NCBI GenBank assembly: GCA_910577735.1
Contig: CAJTOO010000010.1
Coordinates: 97,766-161,765 of the forward strand
Length of the DNA: 64,000 nt
Direction of reading: 5' to 3'
DNA from: an uncultured Lachnospiraceae bacterium
Lineage (GTDB): Bacteria; Bacillota; Clostridia; Lachnospirales; Lachnospiraceae
The notes under the pieces are model-generated. The model was not told the DNA's origin, did no database searches, and saw only the letters and a list, made by a program, of their open reading frames with translations. Shown piece after piece: positions 43,633 to 53,403 of this stretch; positions within the stretch are counted from its first letter, which is position 1, and each line of letters starts with the position of its first letter. The position numbers and the translations under genes are program-made.

Positions 43633-44532
43633 TTAGATTCGTTCACTAAAGTAGCTTTTGTACCCCTCTCCGAACACTTCCGTAGCACTTGTAATGATCA
43701 TGAAAGAATGGGCATCTTCCTCTTTGACAATCTCTTCTGCCTGAGGTGAAACGGGCTTTTTCACCACACACATGATCACTTTCTTGTTATCTCCACTATA
43801 TGCGCCCTGCCCTTTTATATATGTCACCCCAATATCCAGATCCTCTAAGAGTCTCTGGGCAATCTGTTCGGACTTCCCGCTGATAATATAAATCAGCTTG
43901 GCCTCATCCCTGCCATAGAGCACCAAATCCATGACCAGGGATGTGCAGGTAGCGGAGATAGCCGCATATAAAGCTGCATTGATATCCCTGAAAACAATAC
44001 CGGATAAAGTAACTACCATGGCGTCCATGATAAAAAATATCTTCCCCGTCTTTAAATGTGGAAAGCGCAGCCGCAGCGCCTTGATGATAATGTCCACACC
44101 GCCCGTGGTGGCACCGACCCGAAAGATCAGTCCCACGGAAATCGCTATCAGCACGCCGCCCGAAAGAGCTGCCAGCAGAATATCATCTGTGGCTGCCCCC
44201 AGCGTGGCCAGCAGATTCGTAAAGACCGATATCAGGGCTGTGGCATAAATAGACGAAATCGTCAGGCCAAAGCCAAACTTCCATACCCCGAAGATCAGAA
44301 TCGGTATATTGATCAGCATAATCAGCGTACCCGTACCCAGCGGCACTATTCTGCTTAAAATAATGGAAATACCGGTCACACCGCCAGGCGCCATATCGTT
44401 GGGATCTGTAAAGAGGCTGACTCCCACAGCATACACAAAAGCTGCCGCTGATATAATAATATATTTCTTTAGCAATTCTGTCTTGCTTTTTTTTGAAATT
44501 TTTTCAAATTTCCTGTGATTCCCTTGCTCCAT
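43633..44532 (-). CDS. YitT family membrane protein (DUF161/DUF2179)
   Basis: A 299-residue membrane protein with five to six helices (residues 25-200; DPNDMAPGGVTGISIIL is the family loop) and a cytoplasmic DUF2179 domain at the end (HSFMIITSATEVFGEGY). The function of the family is not settled. The ATG is preferred over a GTG four codons earlier, though GAGG is 11 nt away. First gene of a pair with the GH25 muramidase. Confidence 0.9.
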   Translation of the reverse strand: MEQGNHRKFEKISKKSKTELLKKYIIISAAAFVYAVGVSLFTDPNDMAPGGVTGISIILSRIVPLGTGTLIMLINIPILIFGVWKFGFGLTISSIYATALISVFTNLLATLGAATDDILLAALSGGVLIAISVGLIFRVGATTGGVDIIIKALRLRFPHLKTGKIFFIMDAMVVTLSGIVFRDINAALYAAISATCTSLVMDLVLYGRDEAKLIYIISGKSEQIAQRLLEDLDIGVTYIKGQGAYSGDNKKVIMCVVKKPVSPQAEEIVKEEDAHSFMIITSATEVFGEGYKSYFSERI

Positions 44533-44593
44533 GATTGACGCCACCTCTCTTCTTTATCTACTAGCATATCCTCTTTTTAAGATATCATGACAC

Positions 44594-44627
44594 ATTAAAA
44601 TCCGCATAGTAATATACGGATTTTAAT
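44594..44627 (-). terminator. Terminator after ilvA
   Basis: Perfect 11-bp arms ATTAAAATCCG / CGGATTTTAAT with a 12-nt loop; the T-rich end is within the right arm on the minus strand. Confidence 0.65.
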
Positions 44628-44679
44628 TCTCTTGCATTTGATTTATGAAAAGATTCCCTGAATGTCCGCAAAGTCTGGC

Positions 44680-45903
44680 TTAAATACTTGCCCGCACAAG
44701 CTTCGGTTGATATCCATGCTCATTGAGTGCTTGAATAATCTGGTTCTTATGCTGAGTCCCATAAGCTTCCAGCGTAATCCGCAGTTCCACTGCCGCATTG
44801 CGGTTGATGGATACGAACTGGTTATGTTCCAGCTTGATCACATTGCCGCTCTCTTTGGCAATGACATCAGACACTCTGCTTAACTCTCCCGGCTTATCCG
44901 GCAAAAGCACTGACACTGTAAAAATCCTGTCACGCAGCACCAGTCCCTGCTGTACCACGCTGGACATGGTAATCACATCCATATTGCCGCCGCTTAAGAT
45001 TGCCACAATCTTTTTATTCTTTACATCCAGATGCTTTAAAGCCGCAGCCGTAAGCAGACCGGAATTTTCCACCACCATCTTATGGTTCTCCACCATATCC
45101 AGAAAAGCAACCACAAGTTCCTCGTCCTCTACGGTAATGATATCATCCAGATTCTTGCTCACATAAGGGAATATATTCTCTCCCGGTGTCTTCACTGCCG
45201 TACCGTCGGCTATGGTATTTACTTTGTCTAACGTCAGCACCTTACCGGCCTTGATGGAAGCCTCCATGCAGTTGGCCCCTGCCGGTTCCACACCAATCAC
45301 CTTAATCTTCGGATTCAGCAGTTTGGCCAGAGTTGACACACCGGTGGCAAGTCCGCCGCCGCCGATGGGTACCAGAATATAATCTACCAGAGGAAGTTCC
45401 TTGATAATCTCCATGGCGATAGTGCCCTGGCCTGTAGCCACATCCAGATCGTCAAAGGGATGCACGAAAGTATATCCCTGTTCTTTAGCCAGTTCATAGG
45501 CGTGAGCGCAGGCTTCATCGTACACATCCCCATACAGAACCACTTCCGCCCCATAACCTTTGGTGCGGTTTACCTTGATTAACGGCGTGGTAGTGGGCAT
45601 CACAATCACAGCCTTTACCCCATAACATTTGGCCGCATAGGCGACGCCCTGGGCATGATTTCCGGCAGAAGCCGTGATCAACCCCTTCTCCCGCTCCTCC
45701 GGTGTCAGGGTACTGATCTTATAGTAAGCGCCCCGCAGCTTATAAGCGCCCGTAAGCTGCATATTTTCTGGCTTTAGATAAATCTTATTGCCTGTCTGCG
45801 CGCTGAAATAGTCACTGTATACCAGCTTCGTCTCCGAAGCTACCTCCTTAACGATTTCATAAGCTTCCTCAAACTTATCCAATGACAATTCTTTTGTTCC
45901 CAT
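44680..45903 (-). CDS. ilvA: Threonine ammonia-lyase with C-terminal ACT-like domain
   Basis: A 407-residue PLP enzyme converting threonine to 2-oxobutanoate, the first step to isoleucine (or a catabolic step). The PLP Lys is in LTGAYKLRGAYYK, SAGNHAQGV and the phosphate loop GGGGLATGVS are present, and the last 75 residues form an ACT-like regulatory domain (VSVLLPDKPGELSRVSDV). With one ACT-like domain it is intermediate between TdcB and long IlvA, so the anabolic/catabolic choice is open. 53 bp after ftsY and closed by a terminator. Confidence 0.93.
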   Translation of the reverse strand: MGTKELSLDKFEEAYEIVKEVASETKLVYSDYFSAQTGNKIYLKPENMQLTGAYKLRGAYYKISTLTPEEREKGLITASAGNHAQGVAYAAKCYGVKAVIVMPTTTPLIKVNRTKGYGAEVVLYGDVYDEACAHAYELAKEQGYTFVHPFDDLDVATGQGTIAMEIIKELPLVDYILVPIGGGGLATGVSTLAKLLNPKIKVIGVEPAGANCMEASIKAGKVLTLDKVNTIADGTAVKTPGENIFPYVSKNLDDIITVEDEELVVAFLDMVENHKMVVENSGLLTAAALKHLDVKNKKIVAILSGGNMDVITMSSVVQQGLVLRDRIFTVSVLLPDKPGELSRVSDVIAKESGNVIKLEHNQFVSINRNAAVELRITLEAYGTQHKNQIIQALNEHGYQPKLVRASI

Positions 45904-45956
45904 ATCTTCTTCCCCTCTCTTTCACAAACAAGCTGCATCTCTCTTCCCTGTTCAAT

Positions 45957-46922
45957 CTATTCTTCCTCTGCACCTGTTCCTTCTTCCGCAGAAGTTTTCA
46001 CATCAAAAAGCGCATCCACAAACTGATCGGCATCAAATTTCTGCAGATCTTCGATGGTCTCTCCCACTCCGATATACTTTACCGGAATCTGCAGCTGTGA
46101 CTGGATTGCCACTGCAATACCGCCCTTAGCCGTTCCATCAAGCTTCGTCAAAATGATTCCCGTAAGATCAGCCACCTCACGAAACTCCTTAGCCTGCTGC
46201 AGAGCATTCTGTCCTGTGGTGCCATCTAACACCACCAGATTCTCTCTGTGGGCATCCGGAAATTCTTTGCCGATGATGCGGTCAATTTTCTTCAGCTCTT
46301 CCATCAGATTCTTTTTATTATGAAGCCGTCCCGCCGTATCACACAAAAGCACATCCACATTTCGGGCTTTCGCCGCACTCACCGCATCAAAGATCACACT
46401 GGCCGGATCGGCGCCTTCCCTGCCGCCGATGATATCCACTCCGGCACGGTTTGCCCACTCGCCAAGCTGCTCTCCCGCTGCCGCACGGAAAGTATCCGCC
46501 GCCGCAATGAGCACCTTTCTGCCCTGGCCTTTCAGCTTGCCCGCCAGTTTTCCAACTGTGGTAGTCTTGCCCACACCATTCACACCGATCACCAGCACCA
46601 CAGACTGTCTGGTCTCGAAATCATAAGCCGTCTCCTCCACCCGCATCTGCTCTTTGATGTTCTGGATCAGATATTCCTTACAGGCTGCCGGCTCCTTGAT
46701 ATGATTTTCTCTGACCTGTTCTCTCAGCCTCTCTAAAATAGCTTCCGTGGCTTCCACCCCGATATCTCCCATGATCAGAATCTCTTCCAGTTCTTCATAG
46801 AAATCCTCATCAATGGAAGAAAAGCCGTTAAAAACAGAATCAATCCCATGTACAATATTATTTCTTGTCTTGGTGAGTCCTTCCCGCAGTCTGCTGAAAA
46901 ACCCTTTCTTTTCTTCAGCCAT
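45957..46922 (-). CDS. ftsY: Signal recognition particle receptor FtsY
   Basis: A 321-residue SRP receptor GTPase. The short N-terminus (MAEEKKGFFSRLREGLTKTR) lacks a long acidic A domain; then comes the N domain and the G domain with GVNGVGKTTTVGKLAG, DTAGRLHN and TKLDGTAKGG. It docks the Ffh-ribosome complex at the membrane. It follows smc by about 70 bp, a conserved neighbour. Confidence 0.97.
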   Translation of the reverse strand: MAEEKKGFFSRLREGLTKTRNNIVHGIDSVFNGFSSIDEDFYEELEEILIMGDIGVEATEAILERLREQVRENHIKEPAACKEYLIQNIKEQMRVEETAYDFETRQSVVLVIGVNGVGKTTTVGKLAGKLKGQGRKVLIAAADTFRAAAGEQLGEWANRAGVDIIGGREGADPASVIFDAVSAAKARNVDVLLCDTAGRLHNKKNLMEELKKIDRIIGKEFPDAHRENLVVLDGTTGQNALQQAKEFREVADLTGIILTKLDGTAKGGIAVAIQSQLQIPVKYIGVGETIEDLQKFDADQFVDALFDVKTSAEEGTGAEEE

Positions 46923-46995
46923 ACCAAACCTCCCTCATGCCGCCTCATGTTATCTTAAATCCATACCGTCCTGCGGTATTCTAAATACGAATACG

Positions 46996-49900
46996 CTAAT
47001 CGTCTAGTTCCTTGTCGATTAAATTTACACTTACCAGTGTGGAAATCCCTTTTTCCTGCATGGTAATACCATACAATCTGTCAGCCTTTTCCATAGTCCC
47101 TCGTCTGTGCGTGATCACGATAAACTGCGTATTCTTAGTCAGCTTGTGCAGATACTTGGCGAATCTGGTCACGTTGCTCTCATCCAGGGCCGCCTCAATC
47201 TCATCCAGAAGGCAGAAGGGCGAAGGCTTCAAATTCTGAATCGCAAACAACAGACAGATTGCCGTCAGCGACTTTTCCCCACCGGACATCTGCATCATAT
47301 TCACCAGCTTCTTTCCCGGCGGCTGTGCGATCACTCGGATACCTGCTTCCAGCACATCCTCATCCTCGATCAATTCCAAAGTGCCTTTACCGCCGCCAAA
47401 GAGTTCCTTAAAGACCTTATCAAACTCTCTGTTGATCTGCTCAAACTTCTCATTAAACTGCTTGCGCATGGAAGTATCCAGTTCCTCGATGATGCCCAGC
47501 AGCGTCTTCTCCGCCTCCACCAGATCATCATGCTGGGTCTTTAAGAAGGTGTAACGTTCCATCAGATTCCTGTAATCTTCGATGGCATTTACATTCACAT
47601 CCCCCAGCTTACGTATCTCATCTTTTAATCCGCTGATGCTTCTCTTCATAGCCGGCAGATCGTTCATCTCTTCATTTTTTAAGGACTCTGCATCAGATAA
47701 GGTAATCTCATATTCATCCCACATATAGTTGATCTGGGATTCTATCGACTCCTCCATCCGCTCCTTCTGGCTGTTCAGACGGTACACTTCCTTGTCCAGC
47801 GCTGTCATCCGCTCAGAGAGTTCCTCTCTGGATGCAAAGAAATTCTTCTGTTTGCCAGACAGTTCTTCCTTGGTCTGAATATCTTCTTTGAGCTTCTGTT
47901 CCGCATCGCTCTGAGCCGTATGGGAAGCAGCAATGGTCTTCTCAATTTCCAGAATGCTTTCTTTCTTGCGTTCTACCTCTTCCTTGCCCAGATGCAGTCC
48001 TTCCTTCACTTCATTCAATTCTGCCGTGTAACGGAATCTCTCACTCTCCACACGCTCTAAGTTCTGGCGCTGGAAGTCCGCGCTCTGGCGCATCTTTTCC
48101 ACTTCCACATCCCACTCGGATACTTTAGATGCCTGTGCGGATTCTTCCGTCCGCTTCGTCTCAAGCTGGGTCTGGAAACCGGCAATCTGCACTTCCACGT
48201 TCTTTTCCAGAGCCTCGGAAGCCTCTAATTCTGCTGCCGCCTCGTCCTTGCCTGCCTGTATCTCCTTCATCTGGGTCTCGATATCCTGCTCTTCGGTCTT
48301 TAACTCATCAAACCCTTCTGTCGTCTCACTCTTTTTCTCCTCCGCCTGCATCACATTCATCCTGGCAGTATTCTGCTCGATGAACTTGCGCTGAATCTGT
48401 CCCTTGATGTCTTCCAGTTCCAGACGCATCTTATTGCGGCCTTTCTTGGTCTCTTCAATATCATTTAAAATCTGGTCAATATCCACCAGATACTGCTTGA
48501 CCTTCTTCTCCAGTTCCTCCATTTCCCGGCGTCTTCCCAGAAGATTGGAATTGTTCTTAAAGGCACCGCCGCTGATGGCGCCGCCAGGTACCAACAGCTC
48601 TCCTTCCAGTGTCACCATACGAATGCCATAATCAAACTTCCTGGCAATCTTCACTGCATTATCCACATGGTCTACCACCATGATACGGCCCAGCATAGCT
48701 TTCGCCACATTCTGATACTTCTTATCAATCTTCACCAGGGCATCAGCCATTCCCACCACACCTTTTTCTTTCAGCGCCTCAGGATTCTTGAACTCCTGGG
48801 GACGGGTAATGCTGGTGAGCGGAAGAAAGGTTGCCCGGCCTGCCCTGGCCTTCTTTAAGAAACCGATCATGCGCTTGGCTGTCTCTTCATCCTCTGTCAC
48901 AATATTCTGGATATTACCGCCCAGCGCAGTCTCAATGGCTGTTTCGTACTTAGGATCCACCTTGATAATATCGGCCACCACGCCGATAATGCCCTTTTCA
49001 CTGTCCTTTTGTTCCATGACAGCTTTGACACTGCCGCCATATCCCTCGTACCGCTCTGTCAGGTTAGAGAGCGCTTCCAGCTTGGACTTCTGCTGGTGAT
49101 ACAGAATCTGTGTATCCCGCAGCTTCTGATCCTTGCCCGCCAGTTCCTCCCGGACGCCTGCAAGATGCTCGTCCATCAGCTCCTGCTGCTCCGTCAGCTC
49201 TTTGATCGCGGCTGTGACAGCTTCAAATTCTTCTTCCAGCTTCTTGATGGTCTCGGTCTGTTCCGCCTCATCGGACTTGGCCCGAAGAAGCCTTGAGTTT
49301 AACTCTGCCTTGCGGATATTGACCTGTTCAAACATGGTATCAAACCGTCCCAGCTTGGATTTGATGGTGGCACGGTTGTTAAGCGCATCTATAATAGTAT
49401 TCTTCCCATTCTCAATATTATTATTGAGTTCTTCTATCTCACGCTGTGTCTGTTCCAGAAGCTCCCTGGCCTGCATCCGCTCTTCTTCCAGTGCCGAAAG
49501 CTTATCGTCTGTCTCCTTCTTATCTGCAAGTATCGCATCCCGTTCTTTGTCCCGCTCAGAAAGCTGTTCACTGATACTGCGGATCCGATTCTGTAAATGT
49601 TCCTCATTGCCCTCGGCAGAATGAATCTGCTCTTTTAAGACATTAATCTCACCTTCCAGTTTGGAACGCATAACACCGGTGTCCGTAAGTGTTGCCCTGG
49701 CGGCTTCTATCTCCTGGTCCAGCTGTTCTATCCGTCCCTGTATGCGCTCATACTCTTCCTTGATGGATTCATACCTGTCAGTGGTCTCCTGCAAATCCCC
49801 TGCAGCTATCTGCAGTTTGCCCTCCACTTCCACAAGCTGCTCTCTGACACGCACATTTTCCAGCAGGAAAACATTCACATCCAGATTCTTTAACTCTTCT

Positions 49901-50556
49901 TTCTTGCGAAGATAAACCCTTGCCTTCTCCGCCTGTTTCTCCAAAGGCCCTGTCTGTTTCTCAAGCTCCGCCAGAATATCGTTCACACGCACCAGGTTCT
50001 GCTTCTCATCTTCCAGCTTCTTCTGGGCTGCATACTTCCTGCGCTTAAACTTCACGATACCTGCCGCCTCGTCAAAGAGCTCTCTGCGCTCTTCCGGCTT
50101 ACCGCTCAGGATCTTATCGATCTGACCCTGTCCTATGATAGAGTAACCCTCCTTACCAATACCCGTATCATAGAACAATTCATTGACATCTTTCAGACGG
50201 CAGGCCGTCCCATTGAGCATATACTCACTCTCACCGGAGCGGTACAATCTTCTGGATACTGTCACTTCATCATAATCAATGGCCAGTTGATGGTCGGAAT
50301 TGTCCAGCGTAATCGCCACATAAGCATACCCCAAAGGCTTTCTCATTTCCGTCCCGGAAAAGATCACATCCTGCATGGACGCGCCGCGAAGCTGCTTGAT
50401 CCGCTGCTCACCCAACACCCATCTGACTGCATCTGCCACATTACTTTTACCAGAGCCGTTAGGACCCACAATACCCGTAATGCCGTTATGAAATTTGAAC
50501 GTGATCTTATTTGCAAAGGATTTAAATCCATGCACCTCAATACTCTTTAAATACAT
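46996..50556 (-). CDS. smc: Chromosome segregation SMC ATPase
   Basis: A 1186-residue condensin subunit. The N-terminal head has Walker A GPNGSGKSNVADAVRW; two long coiled coils (about 170-500 and 680-1000) flank a hinge (about 515-640); the C-terminal head has MSGGEKSLTAICLLFAIQ and Walker B CLLDEIEAALDESN. It compacts and separates chromosomes with ScpA/ScpB, which are not in the window. Between rnc and ftsY, the standard Firmicute order. Confidence 0.98.
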   Translation of the reverse strand: MYLKSIEVHGFKSFANKITFKFHNGITGIVGPNGSGKSNVADAVRWVLGEQRIKQLRGASMQDVIFSGTEMRKPLGYAYVAITLDNSDHQLAIDYDEVTVSRRLYRSGESEYMLNGTACRLKDVNELFYDTGIGKEGYSIIGQGQIDKILSGKPEERRELFDEAAGIVKFKRRKYAAQKKLEDEKQNLVRVNDILAELEKQTGPLEKQAEKARVYLRKKEELKNLDVNVFLLENVRVREQLVEVEGKLQIAAGDLQETTDRYESIKEEYERIQGRIEQLDQEIEAARATLTDTGVMRSKLEGEINVLKEQIHSAEGNEEHLQNRIRSISEQLSERDKERDAILADKKETDDKLSALEEERMQARELLEQTQREIEELNNNIENGKNTIIDALNNRATIKSKLGRFDTMFEQVNIRKAELNSRLLRAKSDEAEQTETIKKLEEEFEAVTAAIKELTEQQELMDEHLAGVREELAGKDQKLRDTQILYHQQKSKLEALSNLTERYEGYGGSVKAVMEQKDSEKGIIGVVADIIKVDPKYETAIETALGGNIQNIVTEDEETAKRMIGFLKKARAGRATFLPLTSITRPQEFKNPEALKEKGVVGMADALVKIDKKYQNVAKAMLGRIMVVDHVDNAVKIARKFDYGIRMVTLEGELLVPGGAISGGAFKNNSNLLGRRREMEELEKKVKQYLVDIDQILNDIEETKKGRNKMRLELEDIKGQIQRKFIEQNTARMNVMQAEEKKSETTEGFDELKTEEQDIETQMKEIQAGKDEAAAELEASEALEKNVEVQIAGFQTQLETKRTEESAQASKVSEWDVEVEKMRQSADFQRQNLERVESERFRYTAELNEVKEGLHLGKEEVERKKESILEIEKTIAASHTAQSDAEQKLKEDIQTKEELSGKQKNFFASREELSERMTALDKEVYRLNSQKERMEESIESQINYMWDEYEITLSDAESLKNEEMNDLPAMKRSISGLKDEIRKLGDVNVNAIEDYRNLMERYTFLKTQHDDLVEAEKTLLGIIEELDTSMRKQFNEKFEQINREFDKVFKELFGGGKGTLELIEDEDVLEAGIRVIAQPPGKKLVNMMQMSGGEKSLTAICLLFAIQNLKPSPFCLLDEIEAALDESNVTRFAKYLHKLTKNTQFIVITHRRGTMEKADRLYGITMQEKGISTLVSVNLIDKELDD

Positions 50557-50618
50557 ATGTACCTCACATTTATCATAAACCGCTTATCGCTGCTGACACA
50601 TAACATCAAATTTTCCCA

Positions 50619-51338
50619 TCATCTGTCAACCTTCTCACCGCAAGCGGATTTCTCATGCTTCCTGCTAAGAAGCGCCTGATATGCAGCCTGCTGCTCCGCC
50701 GCTTTCTTGGAATGACCGCTCCCGCTCCCCAGCTTCTGTTCTCCCACCATGACTTCCACCAGAAAGGTCTTGGCATGCTCCGGCCCTTCCTCCTTCAGCA
50801 GCTCATAGTGCAGCGTCTCTTTCCCCTCCTGCTGTATGACTTCCTGCAAAATTGTCTTAGCATCATAGAAAAGCTGCTTATGCTCCAGATCCGAGAGAAT
50901 AAACCGATGGATAAAGCCGGCCGCCTCCTCAATGCCGCTGTCTAAATATATGGCGCCGATCACTGCCTCCATCACATCGGATACGATGGAATCCCTGCCC
51001 CTGCCGCCAGTGGTCTCCTCTCCCTTACCCAGAAGAATATACTGCTCCAGGGCAATATCCCTGGCACAAAAAGCTAAAGCAGGCTCACAGACTATGGAAG
51101 AACGCCTTTTTGTCAGTTGGCCTTCCGGCATATCTTTTTCTTCCCGAAACAAATAATCGCTGCTCACCAGCTCCAGCACCGCATCTCCCAGAAATTCCAG
51201 CCGCTCATAATCCTCAGATTTATTGATCCGCTGCTCATTGGCATAGGAACTGTGTGTGAGTGCCTGGCGTAAAAGGCGTCTGCTTTTAAAATGGTATTGA
51301 ATTTTTTCTTCCAGCTGTGTAAGCCGCTCTTCCAACAT
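50619..51338 (-). CDS. rnc: Ribonuclease III
   Basis: A 239-residue RNase III: catalytic domain with YERLEFLGDAVLELV and, at the second metal site, DVMEAVIGAIYLDSG, then a double-stranded RNA-binding domain ending GSGSGHSKKAAEQQAAYQAL. It processes rRNA and cuts structured RNAs. The ATG with GGAGG 5 nt upstream is preferred to a GTG that contains this site. Confidence 0.97.
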   Translation of the reverse strand: MLEERLTQLEEKIQYHFKSRRLLRQALTHSSYANEQRINKSEDYERLEFLGDAVLELVSSDYLFREEKDMPEGQLTKRRSSIVCEPALAFCARDIALEQYILLGKGEETTGGRGRDSIVSDVMEAVIGAIYLDSGIEEAAGFIHRFILSDLEHKQLFYDAKTILQEVIQQEGKETLHYELLKEEGPEHAKTFLVEVMVGEQKLGSGSGHSKKAAEQQAAYQALLSRKHEKSACGEKVDR

Positions 51339-51355
51339 ATAATCCTCCACATGGA

Positions 51356-51383
51356 AAAGCCCCTTCCTTTCAGAAAGGGCTTT
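51356..51383 (-). terminator. Terminator or attenuator between acpP and rnc
   Basis: Stem AAAGCCC / GGGCTTT with inner CTTTC/GAAAG pairing; TTTTCC follows on the minus strand. It may lower expression of rnc-smc-ftsY relative to plsX-acpP. Confidence 0.65.
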
Positions 51384-51386
51384 CGT

Positions 51387-51617
51387 TTACTCCCTACTGT
51401 TTTTGATCAGCGCAACCGCCTCTCCCACCGTGGTGATGCGCTCCGCTTTCTCGGCAGGTATCTCTATATGAAAAACCTCTTCGATTCCCATGATAATCTG
51501 AAAAACATCCAGGGAATCTGCTCCCAGATCTTCCAAAAAGGTAGTCTCCGGCGTTATCTCCTTGGGGTCAACGCTTAAGACGCTTGCTATTACTTCCTGT
51601 AATTTCTCTAATTCCAT
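51387..51617 (-). CDS. acpP: Acyl carrier protein
   Basis: A 76-residue ACP carrying the growing fatty acid on phosphopantetheine bound to Ser in LGADSLD. The rest (IIMGIEEVFHIEIP, KAERITTVGEAVALI) is canonical. The ATG is chosen; an in-frame TTG 4 codons upstream is unlikely. AAAGG lies 12 nt before. Downstream of plsX in the classical plsX-acpP-rnc order. It serves as a reference for the degenerate carrier protein at 36.7 kb. Confidence 0.97.
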   Translation of the reverse strand: MELEKLQEVIASVLSVDPKEITPETTFLEDLGADSLDVFQIIMGIEEVFHIEIPAEKAERITTVGEAVALIKNSRE

Positions 51618-51650
51618 AGCTAAAGCCAACCTTTCGCTTTTCTCTATCGT

Positions 51651-52682
51651 CTAGTTCTTCGGTTCGGACACAACCTCCTGCGTTGCAATCTTCTCCCGGA
51701 TTTTATCGCTGATCTTCTGCTCCGTAAAGGTAATACACTGCAGAATAGAATTCTTAATCTCATTGGCTTTAGAACTGCCATGGGTCTTGACCACCAGTCC
51801 TTTTAACCCAAGCATTGGCGCTCCGCCGTACTGCTCTAAATCAAAAGCCTTCAGAGTCGTCTTCAGAGCCGGTTTCACAAGCAGTGCTCCCATCTTGCTT
51901 CTAAAGGATGTCATCATCCCCTCTTTCACTTTCTTGATCAGGGTCAGTCCTACTCCCTCATAGGTCTTTAAAATCACATTGCCCACAAAAGCCTCACAGA
52001 CCACAACATCTGCTGCGCCTGCCGGAATATCCCTGGCTTCCACACTGCCGATAAAATTAATGTCGGGACAGTTCTTCAATAACGGGAACGTTTCCTTGAC
52101 CAGAGCGTTGCCCTTCTCCTCCTCGGCGCCGATATTCACAATACCGACCTTTGGATTTTTTATCCCCATCACGTGTTCCATATAAACAGATCCCATCTTG
52201 GCAAACTGTACCAGATGAGAGGGTCTGGCGTCCACATTGGCACCGCAGTCGATTAACAGGGAACAGCCTGTGGCTGTGGGAATTAACGGTGCAAGCGGCG
52301 GTCTCTCCACTCCCTTGATACGCCCCACAATAACCTGTCCTCCCACCAGTGTCGCGCCGGTACTTCCTGCTGATACATAAGCATCACAAGTGCCATCCTT
52401 GACCAGGTTTAATGCTCTGACCAAAGAAGAGTCCTTCTTCTTGCGGATTGCCATCACAGGCGGCTCTGCCGTCTCTATGATTTCAGAAGCATGTACCACT
52501 TCAATCTGCTCCTTTTTATAAGTATACCCTGCCAGTTCCTTTTTCAGGACATCCTCAAGGCCCACCAGATACACTTTGACCTTATTACTCTCATTGACCG
52601 CTTCCACGGCTCCCTTTACTGTCTCTGCAGGCGCATTGTCACCGCCCATGGCATCCACTGCCACTTTTACCCATTCGCTCAT
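51651..52682 (-). CDS. plsX: Phosphate acyltransferase PlsX
   Basis: A 343-residue enzyme converting acyl-ACP to acyl-phosphate for PlsY. The N-terminal VKVAVDAMGGDNAP and central SAGSTGATLVGG are family signatures, and APMLGLKGLVVKTHGSS closes the active site. In many Firmicutes it directly follows rpmF; here a decayed LicD gene and two terminators lie between, and plsX has its own promoter. Confidence 0.97.
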   Translation of the reverse strand: MSEWVKVAVDAMGGDNAPAETVKGAVEAVNESNKVKVYLVGLEDVLKKELAGYTYKKEQIEVVHASEIIETAEPPVMAIRKKKDSSLVRALNLVKDGTCDAYVSAGSTGATLVGGQVIVGRIKGVERPPLAPLIPTATGCSLLIDCGANVDARPSHLVQFAKMGSVYMEHVMGIKNPKVGIVNIGAEEEKGNALVKETFPLLKNCPDINFIGSVEARDIPAGAADVVVCEAFVGNVILKTYEGVGLTLIKKVKEGMMTSFRSKMGALLVKPALKTTLKAFDLEQYGGAPMLGLKGLVVKTHGSSKANEIKNSILQCITFTEQKISDKIREKIATQEVVSEPKN

Positions 52683-52756
52683 ATGTACCCTTCCATTTCC
52701 TGAAAGAAATTTCCCAAAAGAAAATCCCTGCGGAATTATCTTTATATATCTATACT

Positions 52757-52785
52757 AATATACTAAATATGCACACAAAAATCAA
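52757..52785 (-). promoter_or_regulatory. Promoter of plsX-acpP
   Basis: On the minus strand TTGATT, 17 bp, TATATT. The -35 box directly abuts the hairpin of the preceding terminator and uses its T run. Confidence 0.6.
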
Positions 52786-52811
52786 GGCTCTTCGAGAAGT
52801 CTCGAAAAGCC
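52786..52811 (-). terminator. Terminator after the LicD relic
   Basis: Stem GGCTTTTCGAGA / TCTCGAAGAGCC with 2-nt loop on the minus strand, then TTGATTTTTG. Confidence 0.8.
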
Positions 52812-52817
52812 CTGCCG

Positions 52818-53097
52818 TCAATCCGCTTTCATTCCCTCATGTGTCATAATTCCCACATTATCCGGAAATTTCATATAATCTATGTATTCATACCGCAGCA
52901 CTGCTTCCATATCATGAGGCGCCCGGAATTCCGTATTTTCATACTCGTTTCTGATCAGTCCAAAATCCAGGTCATCATCCCAGGGAACAAATCCCTGATG
53001 TCTGACGGCTCCGATCAGACCATATGTCAGGAACGGTTTGATCCATTCATCCTGCATCCTTTCCATAATGCCCTGCTCCAAATAATATCAAATCCAT
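52818..53097 (-). pseudogene. Decayed LicD-family gene
   Basis: A perfect ribosome site and ATG at the 5' end open MDLILFGAGHYGKDAG, the Rossmann-like beginning seen in some LicD-linked proteins, but this frame stops after 16 codons. A different frame then carries the LicD signature YGLIGAVRHQGFVPWDDDLDFG, followed by a short mismatched tail. Full LicD proteins are about 250 residues or more, so large internal deletions and at least one frameshift have occurred. LicD proteins transfer phosphocholine or similar groups to surface sugars. No partner genes remain. Confidence 0.7.
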
Positions 53098-53167
53098 TAT
53101 TGTTTCTCCTTCTGCTTACCAGCTTACACCCGGTACACAATTTATCACAGAATAGTGATGAAAACAA

Positions 53168-53205
53168 AGAAATCAAGGATTATATATCTATAAACCTTGA
53201 TTTCT
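53168..53205 (-). terminator. Terminator after rpmF
   Basis: 11-bp arms AGAAATCAAGG / CCTTGATTTCT with an A/T loop, then TTGTTTTC on the minus strand. Confidence 0.75.
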
Positions 53206-53221
53206 CTACATCTTTCACTGA

Positions 53222-53401
53222 TCAGTCAACTGCAATGATTTCTTTTTTGTTGTATGTTCCGCATTTCTTACATACTCTGTGGGGCACCATCAGGGCGCCG
53301 CATTTGCTACATTTCACCAATGTAGGAGCAGTCATCTTCCAGTTTGCTCTTCTCTTATCTCTTCTACCTTTAGAAGATTTGTTCTTAGGACAAATAGACA
53401 T
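53222..53401 (-). CDS. rpmF: 50S ribosomal protein L32
   Basis: A 59-residue L32 beginning MSICPKNKSSKGRRDKRRANWK, with four zinc-binding Cys in CSKCG and CKKCG. AAGGAGG precedes the ATG; an in-frame GTG two codons earlier lies in the ribosome site and is rejected. It starts a couple of bases after the YceD gene stop. Confidence 0.97.
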   Translation of the reverse strand: MSICPKNKSSKGRRDKRRANWKMTAPTLVKCSKCGALMVPHRVCKKCGTYNKKEIIAVD

Positions 53402-53403
53402 CG

